Shown piece by piece: positions 1 to 5,425 of a stretch of 6,236 bases of DNA; within the stretch, counting starts at the first letter, position 1; every line of letters starts with the position of its first letter. The stretch is from Ignavibacteria bacterium (GTDB lineage: Bacteria > Bacteroidota > Ignavibacteria > Kapaibacteriales > UBA4661). The stretch is taken from positions 1 to 6,236 of the forward strand of contig JAAFHM010000292.1 in the NCBI GenBank assembly GCA_013298375.1, read 5' to 3'. The notes under the pieces are model-generated. The model had not been told where the DNA came from. It did no database searches and saw only the letters and a program-made list of their open reading frames with translations. The translations under genes were made by a program, and so were the position numbers.

Positions 1-129
1 TACCATCTGCGAGTCCACGCCAAGCCGCACCAATCCTTGATGCAGCCGATACGATGCAATCGCAGCACCACCGCCAATATCCGTTGTGGCGATGTGAACG
101 ACGCGAAGTGGCTTGTTCTCTGGCCTCAT
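1..129 (-). CDS. Glycosyltransferase, GT4/group 1 type, N-terminal fragment (cut by left edge)
   Basis: Reading the minus strand from an ATG at 127-129 gives 43 uninterrupted codons to the window edge. The fragment has a short polar start, then a hydrophobic beta strand (LRVVHIAT, residues 8-15), a glycine-rich turn (DIGGGAA, 17-23), and a helix ASYRLHQGLVRLGVDSQMV. The strand, GGGAA turn and YRLHQGL helix are characteristic of the N-terminal Rossmann domain of GT-B fold family-4 glycosyltransferases of capsule, O-antigen and exopolysaccharide loci. These cytoplasmic or membrane-associated enzymes transfer a sugar from a nucleotide sugar to the growing glycan. The ATG overlaps the TGA of the upstream methyltransferase (ATGA at 126-129), which suggests translational coupling. 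Donor and acceptor cannot be told from this part. The catalytic C-terminal domain (with the EX7E-type motif) lies outside the window. Confidence 0.85.
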   Translation of the reverse strand, partial: MRPENKPLRVVHIATTDIGGGAAIASYRLHQGLVRLGVDSQMV

Positions 130-971
130 GGCTTGAACGCTTCCATAAACAGCGAATCCGCCTTGCGAATAGTGCCTTCGGGCGTGTTATCCAGCAGATA
201 TGTGGTGAAATCGGGGATGCGGCTTTCATCGAATGTACACACGCGAACATCAGTAAAACCTACGTTCTTGAGTAATCTACCGAGCGAAAATTTATCATAC
301 ATCCATCGGTGAATTTCACCCGAAGCACGGAACAACCCTTCCTCAAAGGCTGATTTTGCCTCGCCTCCGGCGATTATTCCCACACTCACGGCAGCTGTTT
401 TTTCCCTGATTTTCTGCACGACAGCTTTTGCGCCTTTTACTCGAAGCCTTGCCAACAAGGATTGCCGAGGCTTTTGGGGCAATGTCCCTTTCGCAACCGC
501 AAGCCAATCTTCCGCTTCGTCGCCAAGGCGCTGAAGCACATAGTTAGGGTTTTTCAGCGAGGGATTGAGGATATACGCACCCATCAGCCCCCCAACTTTG
601 CCACGCACCATTTGGTCGAGGAGTTCCAGCGTCATCCAATCAAAATCGGCTTCAGCGCTTGTGTCTCCGGCGCTTGCTTTATCCAGCGTTTTCAAATATT
701 CACGCGCTTTATCTTCCAAATCCGGCACGACAGTGCGAACCGTTCCGCCGCGCTTCAGCACACGAAACTGCTCACGAAGCGAGGACTGAGCGACTTCGGG
801 GGAAAGATGCTCCAGAACGTGCGACGTATAGACCGCATCAAAGCTATTGTCCGGGTAAGGAAGTCCTTTGCGAAGGTCGTAAGCGCGGACGTGAGGCGAA
901 GGCGACACGAGGTCAATATTTGTCCACGATTCGTGGAAATGCCCGCCGCAGCCGATGTTGAGAAGGTTCAT
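126..971 (-). CDS. Class I SAM-dependent methyltransferase (type 11-like)
   Basis: This 281-aa cytoplasmic protein has a class I methyltransferase Rossmann fold at its N-terminus. Motif I is LNIGCGG (residues 4-10), the SAM-binding glycine loop. The acidic residue ending strand 2 is D20 (NIDL). Motif II/III is SFDAVYTSHVLEHL (43-56), with the VLEHL typical of methyltransferase type 11 proteins. A post-motif segment VLKRGGTVRTVVPDL (71-85) follows. The middle (about 100-215) is a variable insert. The C-terminal HRWMYDKFSL (221-230) and GFTDVRV (238-244) resemble methyltransferases found among glycosyltransferases in surface-glycan loci, so a glycan or lipid-linked sugar is the likely acceptor (inference). 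The start ATG at 969-971 is 9 nt after the nucleotidyltransferase stop, without a clear ribosome site. The stop overlaps the next glycosyltransferase start. An O-methyltransferase is likely, but the substrate is not determinable. Confidence 0.88.
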   Translation of the reverse strand: MNLLNIGCGGHFHESWTNIDLVSPSPHVRAYDLRKGLPYPDNSFDAVYTSHVLEHLSPEVAQSSLREQFRVLKRGGTVRTVVPDLEDKAREYLKTLDKASAGDTSAEADFDWMTLELLDQMVRGKVGGLMGAYILNPSLKNPNYVLQRLGDEAEDWLAVAKGTLPQKPRQSLLARLRVKGAKAVVQKIREKTAAVSVGIIAGGEAKSAFEEGLFRASGEIHRWMYDKFSLGRLLKNVGFTDVRVCTFDESRIPDFTTYLLDNTPEGTIRKADSLFMEAFKP

Positions 972-980
972 AGTGAAATT

Positions 981-1421
981 TTATGGCAAATGTTCAATAT
1001 CGTTCAAGTCTTTGAAGCGCCCAGTTTTGCGTTTGTTCGTTTTCAAATCGTCAAGGTGAATGACATTCACCTCAACGCCGGAAACGGTCTTGATAACTCG
1101 CTTGGGATAAGCATCATCAAATTCAACGCCGTCAATCGAAGTCATCACATCAATCCGAACGGGCGGGTACCCAAATTGCACAACGCTTTCAGCATTGGTG
1201 AAATCCTTGATTTCAAGCCCCATTGAGCCTAATCCGAACTCAGACAAAACCGCAAGAAGTTTTTGTGCATTGTCCTCCGAGGGGCGCACCCAAATATCCA
1301 TATCACCGGTAAAGCGCGGATGACCATACAAAATGACTGCATAGCCACCTACAAGCAAGTATTCAACGCGGTTTGCGTTTAATAATGCGATAAACTCGCT
1401 GAAATTTGGGTCGAGTTTCAT
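981..1421 (-). CDS. Minimal nucleotidyltransferase-fold protein (DUF6036-like; possible toxin-antitoxin partner)
   Basis: This 146-aa protein has a minimal pol-beta/MNT nucleotidyltransferase fold. After an N-terminal helix, YLLVGGYAVILYGHPR (residues 21-36) carries the GG pair (25-26). TGDMDIWV (38-45) carries the two metal-binding aspartates D40 and D42. RIDVMT (89-94) supplies the third candidate acidic residue, D91. The C-terminal LDDLKTNKRKTGRFKDLNDI (123-142) matches the conserved tail of DUF6036/AbiEii-like nucleotidyltransferases, so the active site looks intact. Related proteins are often one half of a two-gene module with a small upstream protein, as here. Some relatives act as toxins or antitoxins by NMP transfer or by a related mechanism; whether this one does is inference. 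The start ATG at 1419-1421 lies inside the preceding small gene, giving a 59-nt overlap in another frame. A housekeeping sugar-nucleotide enzyme is unlikely because the domain is so small. Confidence 0.88.
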   Translation of the reverse strand: MKLDPNFSEFIALLNANRVEYLLVGGYAVILYGHPRFTGDMDIWVRPSEDNAQKLLAVLSEFGLGSMGLEIKDFTNAESVVQFGYPPVRIDVMTSIDGVEFDDAYPKRVIKTVSGVEVNVIHLDDLKTNKRKTGRFKDLNDIEHLP

Positions 1422-1590
1422 AGTGCAGTTGGATATATTGTTCGCGCAGGTGTTCTGCTACTGCAATGAGTTCATCAGGTGTTTTTGAGAGCCAGTATTC
1501 ACGCTCTCTGGTAATAGCAGCCTTCTCGTCGTGCAGCGAGTGTTTTTGCACAACGGGAGCGATTTTGAGGAATGGCGTAGATTCTTCCAT
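1363..1590 (-). CDS. Small protein of 75 aa paired with the nucleotidyltransferase
   Basis: This is a charged soluble protein without membrane segments. It contains a central ITREREYWLSKTPDELIAVA stretch (residues 26-45), a helix AEHLREQYIQ (45-54), and a basic tail RPKFQRVYRIIKRKPR (60-75). The REYWL-x-x-TP-x-E pattern and the F/L-QRVYRII ending are familiar from small proteins encoded directly upstream of DUF6036-type nucleotidyltransferases. This supports a real two-gene module rather than a chance ORF. I chose the ATG at 1588-1590. A TTG at 1615-1617 would add nine residues but would overlap the end of the SxtJ-family gene. No clear ribosome site precedes either start. The last 20 codons overlap the start of the nucleotidyltransferase gene. 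By position it could be an antitoxin or a partner subunit; its function is unknown. Confidence 0.8.
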   Translation of the reverse strand: MEESTPFLKIAPVVQKHSLHDEKAAITREREYWLSKTPDELIAVAEHLREQYIQLHYETRPKFQRVYRIIKRKPR

Positions 1591-1610
1591 GATGCTTGTC
1601 GTGCTAGATT

Positions 1611-2000
1611 TTACCAAGGATTTGCCAAATCCTGAGCTGAATACGTGTGATTGCGCTCTTTGTAGAGGGAATTGCCCGCAGGGCGCTTCAAATCAAGGGC
1701 ATTTTTCACAAACAGGCGGCGAAGCATCGCAAGCGGGAATAAAAACGCGAAAAATACCAATGAAAGCAAAATCCGTGAATTGACTTTACCGAGGATTTCC
1801 GCGAGTTTCAGCCACGCCCAAGCGAGCTTTGCTGAGAGCCAATCCGAAAAAGCGGCTACAAGCAGGACAGCAAGCGCTATCCACGAGAGCCAAGGCTTGT
1901 GAAAGATGAAAAAGAGAATGAGCATCCCTGCCGCCAAAACAACGAGTGTGCGCACGTTTTGTTCCGGCGTGTACGAGGATGCTGGTTTTGTTGATTCCAT
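1611..2000 (-). CDS. SxtJ-family integral membrane protein
   Basis: This 129-aa membrane protein has a polar N-terminus and then hydrophobic segments at about residues 17-34, 36-52 and 74-94. A short basic segment (RRLF, 94-97) and a polar C-terminus ending DLANPW follow. Length, topology, and the FVKNALDLKR and terminal NPW signatures match the SxtJ family, named for a gene of unknown function in the cyanobacterial saxitoxin cluster. The family commonly lies beside DUF5989/SxtK peptides and O-carbamoyltransferases. The DUF5989 gene is directly upstream (19-nt gap), but no carbamoyltransferase is present here. The start is the ATG at 1998-2000. An upstream in-frame TTG at 2082-2084 is rejected because that extension would run through the DUF5989 coding sequence and gives a non-family N-terminus. 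A role as a membrane helper for a sugar-modifying enzyme is inference. Confidence 0.85.
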   Translation of the reverse strand: MESTKPASSYTPEQNVRTLVVLAAGMLILFFIFHKPWLSWIALAVLLVAAFSDWLSAKLAWAWLKLAEILGKVNSRILLSLVFFAFLFPLAMLRRLFVKNALDLKRPAGNSLYKERNHTYSAQDLANPW

Positions 2001-2019
2001 AGTTTTTATGCGACTAAAA

Positions 2020-2169
2020 TTAGAATAGCGTGTAAATAAATGGTGCGATTGCACTTCCGCCCGCCAAGACGACAAGCATACCAATCAGCAAAAGAACCAC
2101 AATCATTGGCAAAAGCCACCATTTTTTGCGCTCTCGGAGAAATTTCCAGAGGTCAGTTAAAAAGTCCAT
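2020..2169 (-). CDS. DUF5989 family (SxtK-like) small membrane protein, 49 aa
   Basis: The minus strand from ATG at 2167-2169 to TAA at 2020-2022 encodes 49 residues. An amphipathic, basic N-terminus (MDFLTDLWKFLRERKKWW, residues 1-18) is followed by one membrane helix (LLPMIVVLLLIGMLVVLAGG, about 19-38) and the ending SAIAPFIYTLF. The WKFLRERKKWWLLP block and the APFIYTLF terminus are the hallmarks of DUF5989, a family of about 50 aa nearly always encoded next to SxtJ-family proteins. It is easily missed because it is so short. The SGNH hydrolase gene ends 50 nt upstream and SxtJ starts 19 nt downstream, so the three are probably co-transcribed. Expected location is the inner membrane with the basic end in the cytoplasm. 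Function is unknown; association with carbamoyl or acyl transfer to glycans is inferred from gene context. Confidence 0.88.
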   Translation of the reverse strand: MDFLTDLWKFLRERKKWWLLPMIVVLLLIGMLVVLAGGSAIAPFIYTLF

Positions 2170-2175
2170 GTTCTT

Positions 2176-2204
2176 TAGTGTTAAGTTTTTGAGTGTTGAG
2201 TTTT
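2176..2204 (-). repeat. Two-copy imperfect tandem repeat in the spacer before the DUF5989 gene
   Basis: Read on the minus strand, AAAACTCAACACTC is followed directly by a near copy, AAAAACTTAACACTA. The two units differ by two substitutions and one extra A. The repeat fills most of the 50-nt spacer between the SGNH hydrolase stop and the DUF5989 start. It shows no hairpin or T-run. It may be simple-sequence expansion in an AT-rich spacer, or a family-specific intergenic motif. No function can be assigned. Confidence 0.6.
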
Positions 2205-2219
2205 AAGATTCAGAATGGC

Positions 2220-3386
2220 TTAAAAGCCGCTTGTTTTCAGGTGTTGGACGATACTTGTTGCAATGGCTTCGTTTCCAATGGGTCCCAAGTGCGCATAATC
2301 TACAAACGCTGCGCCTTGCAGAGTATCGAAAGCATTGTTGATGTCAAAAACAGACTGATTGGCAAACGCAGGATTATCAAAGATTTGACGGCGCACGGTT
2401 TGGTGCAAAATGCCGTAGCAATCGCCATTGTTTGCCGCGACGATAGTTTTCAGCGCAGCTTCTTCGCTTGTAAGCGGTTTTGCGGTTGTTAAAAGCGAAG
2501 GTTGCCAGAAAAACGCTGTTTTGAAGCCGTATTCAGCGCCAAGTTTTTGAACGAATTGAATCGTACCGATGTAATGCTTGCAGACCGCTTCGGAGCGTTC
2601 TTTGAGGATTTGCGGATTTTTTTCGTATTTCGAGCCTTGCGTGCGAGAGCGCATCACAAGTTGCAGGAGTGAAGATTTCCAGACGAGATTGCCCCAAAGA
2701 CGCTCTTTGATGGAGCGGTGAATTTGGTCGTACATTTCGTATAACCCGTGCGGAATGGGCTTTGTGGGACCAACCTTCAAATTTGCTTCGTTAAAACCGT
2801 CGTAAAATATCACGGCATCGGGGCGCTTGCCATCCATGAGCAATTTGGAAAGCAGCACCGCTTCTTGCTCATTGACAAAGCCAGGAAGCCCATAATTTGT
2901 AACCTCAAAATTCCTACCCGGAAAGGTTTCATGCAGCTTTTTCGAGACCTGCGAGGCAATCGTCCACTCATCCGGCGTATCCACACAAAACATCGTGCTG
3001 CCGCCAAAAACGAAGACTTTCATAACAGAATCACCCTCAGAATGCGGTGGATTCACGGTTTTGCGATAACCGCCCGCTATGTTGAACGTTTTTCCCGCAT
3101 AATCGGGATTCTTCCACAGCGAATACGGCTCATACACTTGTCCGCCGCCGCCATTAGCCTGATACGCAGCAATATCCTTGAAAAAATCATCTTTCCACGA
3201 AGCGCCTTTGTAGGCGGTCTCGGAGAGGCTCACGGCGGTATTTTGCGCAGAGGCTTGATTTTTCAGCAACCAGCCCGCAACAAGTTCCAAAAGGACTATC
3301 ACCACAACCAGCAATAATGCGGTGTTCAGGATAATTAGACTCAAGCCCGTGTAGGCGCGGCGTATGGTATCGAATGCTTTACTCAT
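2220..3386 (-). CDS. Membrane-anchored SGNH/GDSL-type hydrolase or acyl-transfer protein
   Basis: This 388-aa protein has one N-terminal membrane anchor (about residues 15-41) and then a large domain predicted to be periplasmic or extracytoplasmic. SGNH blocks can be read in order. VFVFGGST (124-131) carries the nucleophile S130. TNYGLPGFVNEQE (163-175) is block II with N164 and G166. FYDGFNEANL (194-203) is block III, with N199 in a GFNE variant of the usual GxND. DYAHLG (363-368) gives the D363/H366 catalytic pair of block V. This fold performs ester hydrolysis or O-acyl transfer on sugars. With an MBOAT gene in the same operon, a role in O-acylation or de-acylation of a surface glycan is plausible (inference). 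It follows the 69-aa gene by 31 nt and precedes the DUF5989/SxtJ pair; relatives at such positions are common in SxtJ-containing loci. The start ATG at 3384-3386 has no obvious Shine-Dalgarno sequence. Confidence 0.88.
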   Translation of the reverse strand: MSKAFDTIRRAYTGLSLIILNTALLLVVVIVLLELVAGWLLKNQASAQNTAVSLSETAYKGASWKDDFFKDIAAYQANGGGGQVYEPYSLWKNPDYAGKTFNIAGGYRKTVNPPHSEGDSVMKVFVFGGSTMFCVDTPDEWTIASQVSKKLHETFPGRNFEVTNYGLPGFVNEQEAVLLSKLLMDGKRPDAVIFYDGFNEANLKVGPTKPIPHGLYEMYDQIHRSIKERLWGNLVWKSSLLQLVMRSRTQGSKYEKNPQILKERSEAVCKHYIGTIQFVQKLGAEYGFKTAFFWQPSLLTTAKPLTSEEAALKTIVAANNGDCYGILHQTVRRQIFDNPAFANQSVFDINNAFDTLQGAAFVDYAHLGPIGNEAIATSIVQHLKTSGF

Positions 3387-3417
3387 GAAATTATTGGTCT
3401 AACGTCAAGAAGAGTTA

Positions 3418-3627
3418 TCAATGAATTGGCGGAACAAAATTTTTATAGACATCCGGCTGCACGTCAGTAATAGTGCCGTCGGGAAGTTCATAAAAAATTT
3501 TTCCATTCAAACTGTACACATTCGGAATACCGTTGTTGCGGTTTTCTTCCTGTGCTTTGCGCACGGCACTATCAGCTATGCGCTTGATTTCAAGCGAGTT
3601 GTGAAGGAATTGTAAGTTCGGTTGCAT
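3418..3627 (-). CDS. Small protein of 69 aa paired with the zeta-type kinase
   Basis: This soluble small protein has an N-terminal helical part (residues 1-30: hydrophobic LQFLHNSLEIKRIA followed by a charged helix VRKAQEENRNN). A beta-rich second half contains GIPNVYSLNGKIFYELPDGT (33-52). Small proteins with the GIPNVYSxNGKIxYELPDGTI pattern are frequently encoded next to zeta-type P-loop kinases, so it is probably that kinase's partner or antitoxin (moderate confidence, from memory of gene context). It lies 36 nt downstream of the kinase, unlike classical epsilon-zeta modules where the antitoxin gene comes first. It is not similar in sequence to epsilon or PezA as far as can be seen. Its ATG at 3625-3627 has the clearest ribosome binding site in the window, so it may be translated strongly. 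Confidence 0.8.
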   Translation of the reverse strand: MQPNLQFLHNSLEIKRIADSAVRKAQEENRNNGIPNVYSLNGKIFYELPDGTITDVQPDVYKNFVPPIH

Positions 3628-3634
3628 AAATCAT

Positions 3635-3639
3635 TCTCC
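3635..3639 (-). promoter_or_regulatory. Ribosome binding site of the 69-aa gene
   Basis: The minus strand reads GGAGA, ending 7 nt before the ATG at 3625-3627. This is a textbook Shine-Dalgarno sequence and spacing. It stands out because most other starts in this operon have no such site. It fixes the start of the 69-aa gene and suggests higher translation of this protein than of the kinase upstream, as expected for an antitoxin-like partner (inference). Confidence 0.65.
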
Positions 3640-3663
3640 AACAAAGTGTCAAAAGTTTTAATG

Positions 3664-4290
3664 TCAAAAATTCAGTGTTCCGAAAAAATCTTCTGCTCGA
3701 CCTTCTTGTGGCACAGTAACGACGAGCATTCCAGACTGTTTCAGTCCTTCAGCAATCAATTCATATCCTTCTGTCGGATTGCGATACAAATGCCAACTAT
3801 CCGCAAGTGGCTTGTACGTTTCAATAAAATTCCGCTTGCTCCGCTCGTATCGCCGCCGTACTTCGTCGTCGGGAATGAAATGCCCACCAGCCCGAACACG
3901 AGATTTGATGCGCTCTATACAAACATCGGCGGAATCCAAATATACATACACCAGCGAAATTTCGTACCCAACATTTTTGAATTCCTTCAGCGTCCGCGCA
4001 AGCGACAATCCCGCAAGTGTGGATTCGTACACGAACGAAGCGCGTTGCTCTCGAAGCGTTTCCAGCTCCTGCAATACCTCACGACCCGCTTGAAACCGTG
4101 CTGCGCGAACATCGTCTGGATTGATTGTTCGTGCCGTTTCATCCGCATTCACAAACGGCAAGTTCGTTAGTTCAGCAACGCTGCGGGCAAGTGTCGTTTT
4201 ACCGGAGCCATTTGCGCCGCCCACGATGAACAGGAGCGGTTTTGCGGTTACTGTTTGAAAAGAATCATCAAGCATCACATTTCTCTTCAT
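3664..4290 (-). CDS. Zeta-toxin-type P-loop kinase (COG4185-like)
   Basis: This 208-aa cytoplasmic protein is predicted to bind ATP and phosphorylate a small substrate. The Walker A motif is GGANGSGKT (residues 24-32). FVNADETAR (46-54) carries D50, matching the conserved aspartate after strand 2 of zeta/PezT kinases. FVYESTLAG (86-94) is the typical E-(S/T)-T-L substrate-binding segment. YVYLDSADVCIERIKSRVRAGGHFIPDD (115-142) and the basic VRRRYERSKRNF (144-155) form the lid and arginine-rich region. All key residues appear present, so the enzyme should be active. Known zeta toxins phosphorylate UDP-N-acetylglucosamine and block wall synthesis; the substrate of this COG4185-like branch is uncertain. 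The ATG at 4288-4290 overlaps the stop of the SGNH-like gene (ATGA). An alternative ATG at 4273-4275, preceded by GAAGAGA, would remove five residues and is also credible. The small partner gene follows 36 nt downstream. Confidence 0.88.
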   Translation of the reverse strand: MKRNVMLDDSFQTVTAKPLLFIVGGANGSGKTTLARSVAELTNLPFVNADETARTINPDDVRAARFQAGREVLQELETLREQRASFVYESTLAGLSLARTLKEFKNVGYEISLVYVYLDSADVCIERIKSRVRAGGHFIPDDEVRRRYERSKRNFIETYKPLADSWHLYRNPTEGYELIAEGLKQSGMLVVTVPQEGRAEDFFGTLNF

Positions 4291-5381
4291 TGATTTTTGG
4301 GCTTGAAGAACAAGCTATGCAGCTGCTCTTTCGCAAAAAGCCTCGCCAAACCTTCCGGCGTTGGATGCCAATAATCAAAGAAATCCGCTTCCGTTAATTG
4401 TATCTGCTCGGGGTTGTATGCACCGAAAATTTCAAGGTTGTTCCGCGCAGCAACCTCGCGGAAAATCGTTTCTGTCGCTGCCAAACTCGGTAAGTTTTGG
4501 TAAAAAAGCGGATGGTACGGCGATAAAAAAAGGACGCAACGAATGCCATCATTTTTCATTGATTGCAGCAGCTCTTCAAAGGCTGCAATGCGCTTGGAAT
4601 CTATCTTCCGCTCTTCAAATTTTGATGGGTCGCCTTTTTTCTTGGCATTATTTCGCCGCAAATCCATTTCAACTATCCGCCGCACCTCTTCCACACTACG
4701 CTGGCGAATTGAAATATCATATTGAATACCACCATCGGCAAGAAGCAGCATATTGCGATCATTTGTGTCTCGAGTTGGATAAAACTGCTGCAAGGATTTA
4801 TTGACGCGCAAAAATGCCAACGAGGATTGGAAATAGCTAAAAGACATCATTTCCATAAACTGCGTAGGAATGATGCGGTTTGCCAGCGACGAGAGCTTGA
4901 ACGGGGAAAAACCGGTATTGATGTGCGCAGCAGTTTGGACGTTTTCCACGCGCTGCATATCAAAAAGCCAATGGTCGCAGCAAAATACAATCGTCTTCGG
5001 CAAGTGTCGCTGTTGCTTGAATATACAGTAGAGCGACTGGTACAAATCCAACTGCGCATTGGCAACACTTGCATTGTAAAACGATGCGGACGAATCTGCC
5101 AGCATCCATTTTCGCACTTGCAAAGAACGACTCGAACCAAGCACGACAATATCGGCTTGTTTGCTGCGATGGAGGTATTCTTCACGAAGTTCGCGCATAC
5201 CAAAATTTTCTTTGATAAGGCTTACGTTCTCGCCTCTGAGCAAGTAACCCGCCACTTCCGGTGCAACATTATGAATGACGTTTGCCGGATCGACGATGAA
5301 ATTCGTTGCAACGACAATCGCCATAACAGGCAAAATACTGAGAATTGCTTTCAGTCCGATAGATTTTATTACCTCTATCAT
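4287..5381 (-). CDS. Membrane-anchored SGNH-like protein, probable partner of the MBOAT acyltransferase
   Basis: This 364-aa protein has an N-terminal signal anchor (about residues 10-30) and a domain predicted to lie outside the cytoplasmic membrane. VVLGSSRS (79-86) resembles the nucleophile loop of DltD/AlgJ-type SGNH proteins. SPYHP (287-291) is a conserved-looking loop. FFDYWHPTPEG (334-344) provides D336 and H339, the DxxH end of the catalytic triad. These features fit the family that takes acyl groups from an MBOAT channel protein and places them on an exported glycan. The MBOAT gene ends only 44 nt upstream, so the pair very likely works together; this pairing is the strongest functional inference in the window. 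Sequence similarity to AlgJ, AlgX or DltD themselves is not obvious, so no gene symbol is given. The start ATG at 5379-5381 is preceded by a purine-rich AGGTAGAGAAA. The stop overlaps the kinase start by four bases. Confidence 0.8.
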   Translation of the reverse strand: MIEVIKSIGLKAILSILPVMAIVVATNFIVDPANVIHNVAPEVAGYLLRGENVSLIKENFGMRELREEYLHRSKQADIVVLGSSRSLQVRKWMLADSSASFYNASVANAQLDLYQSLYCIFKQQRHLPKTIVFCCDHWLFDMQRVENVQTAAHINTGFSPFKLSSLANRIIPTQFMEMMSFSYFQSSLAFLRVNKSLQQFYPTRDTNDRNMLLLADGGIQYDISIRQRSVEEVRRIVEMDLRRNNAKKKGDPSKFEERKIDSKRIAAFEELLQSMKNDGIRCVLFLSPYHPLFYQNLPSLAATETIFREVAARNNLEIFGAYNPEQIQLTEADFFDYWHPTPEGLARLFAKEQLHSLFFKPKNQ

Positions 5382-5425
5382 TTTCTCTACCTTGTGATTT
5401 CAAGCCGTGTTGAGGCTCGTGAGTG

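Noticed and set aside
462..1226. A 254-codon open frame on the plus strand crossing the methyltransferase and nucleotidyltransferase genes.
   Set aside because: It lies antisense to two genes with clear family motifs, crosses the boundary between them, and has a low-complexity Phe/Arg/His-rich composition typical of a shadow frame, with no recognisable domain.
1591..1617. TTG start at 1615-1617 for the 75-aa gene, giving 84 residues.
   Set aside because: It overlaps the stop codon of the SxtJ-family gene, has no supporting ribosome site, and adds a low-complexity MVKSSTTSI extension. The ATG at 1588-1590 fits better.
2748..3317. A 189-codon plus-strand frame opposite the 388-aa SGNH hydrolase gene.
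   Set aside because: It is a shadow of the real minus-strand gene, whose SGNH blocks are well ordered. The plus-strand product has no coherent motif.
3640..3670. TTGACA sequences upstream of the 69-aa gene as a sigma-70-type promoter.
   Set aside because: No TATAAT-like box occurs at 16-18 nt from either copy, and the host group may use a different promoter consensus, so a promoter is not annotated.
5398..5422. Possible hairpin (CGAGCC / GGCTTG with a 7-nt loop) between the MBOAT and SGNH-like genes.
   Set aside because: The stem is only six pairs including a G-T pair, and no T-run follows in the direction of transcription, so it does not support a terminator. The two genes are expected to be co-transcribed.
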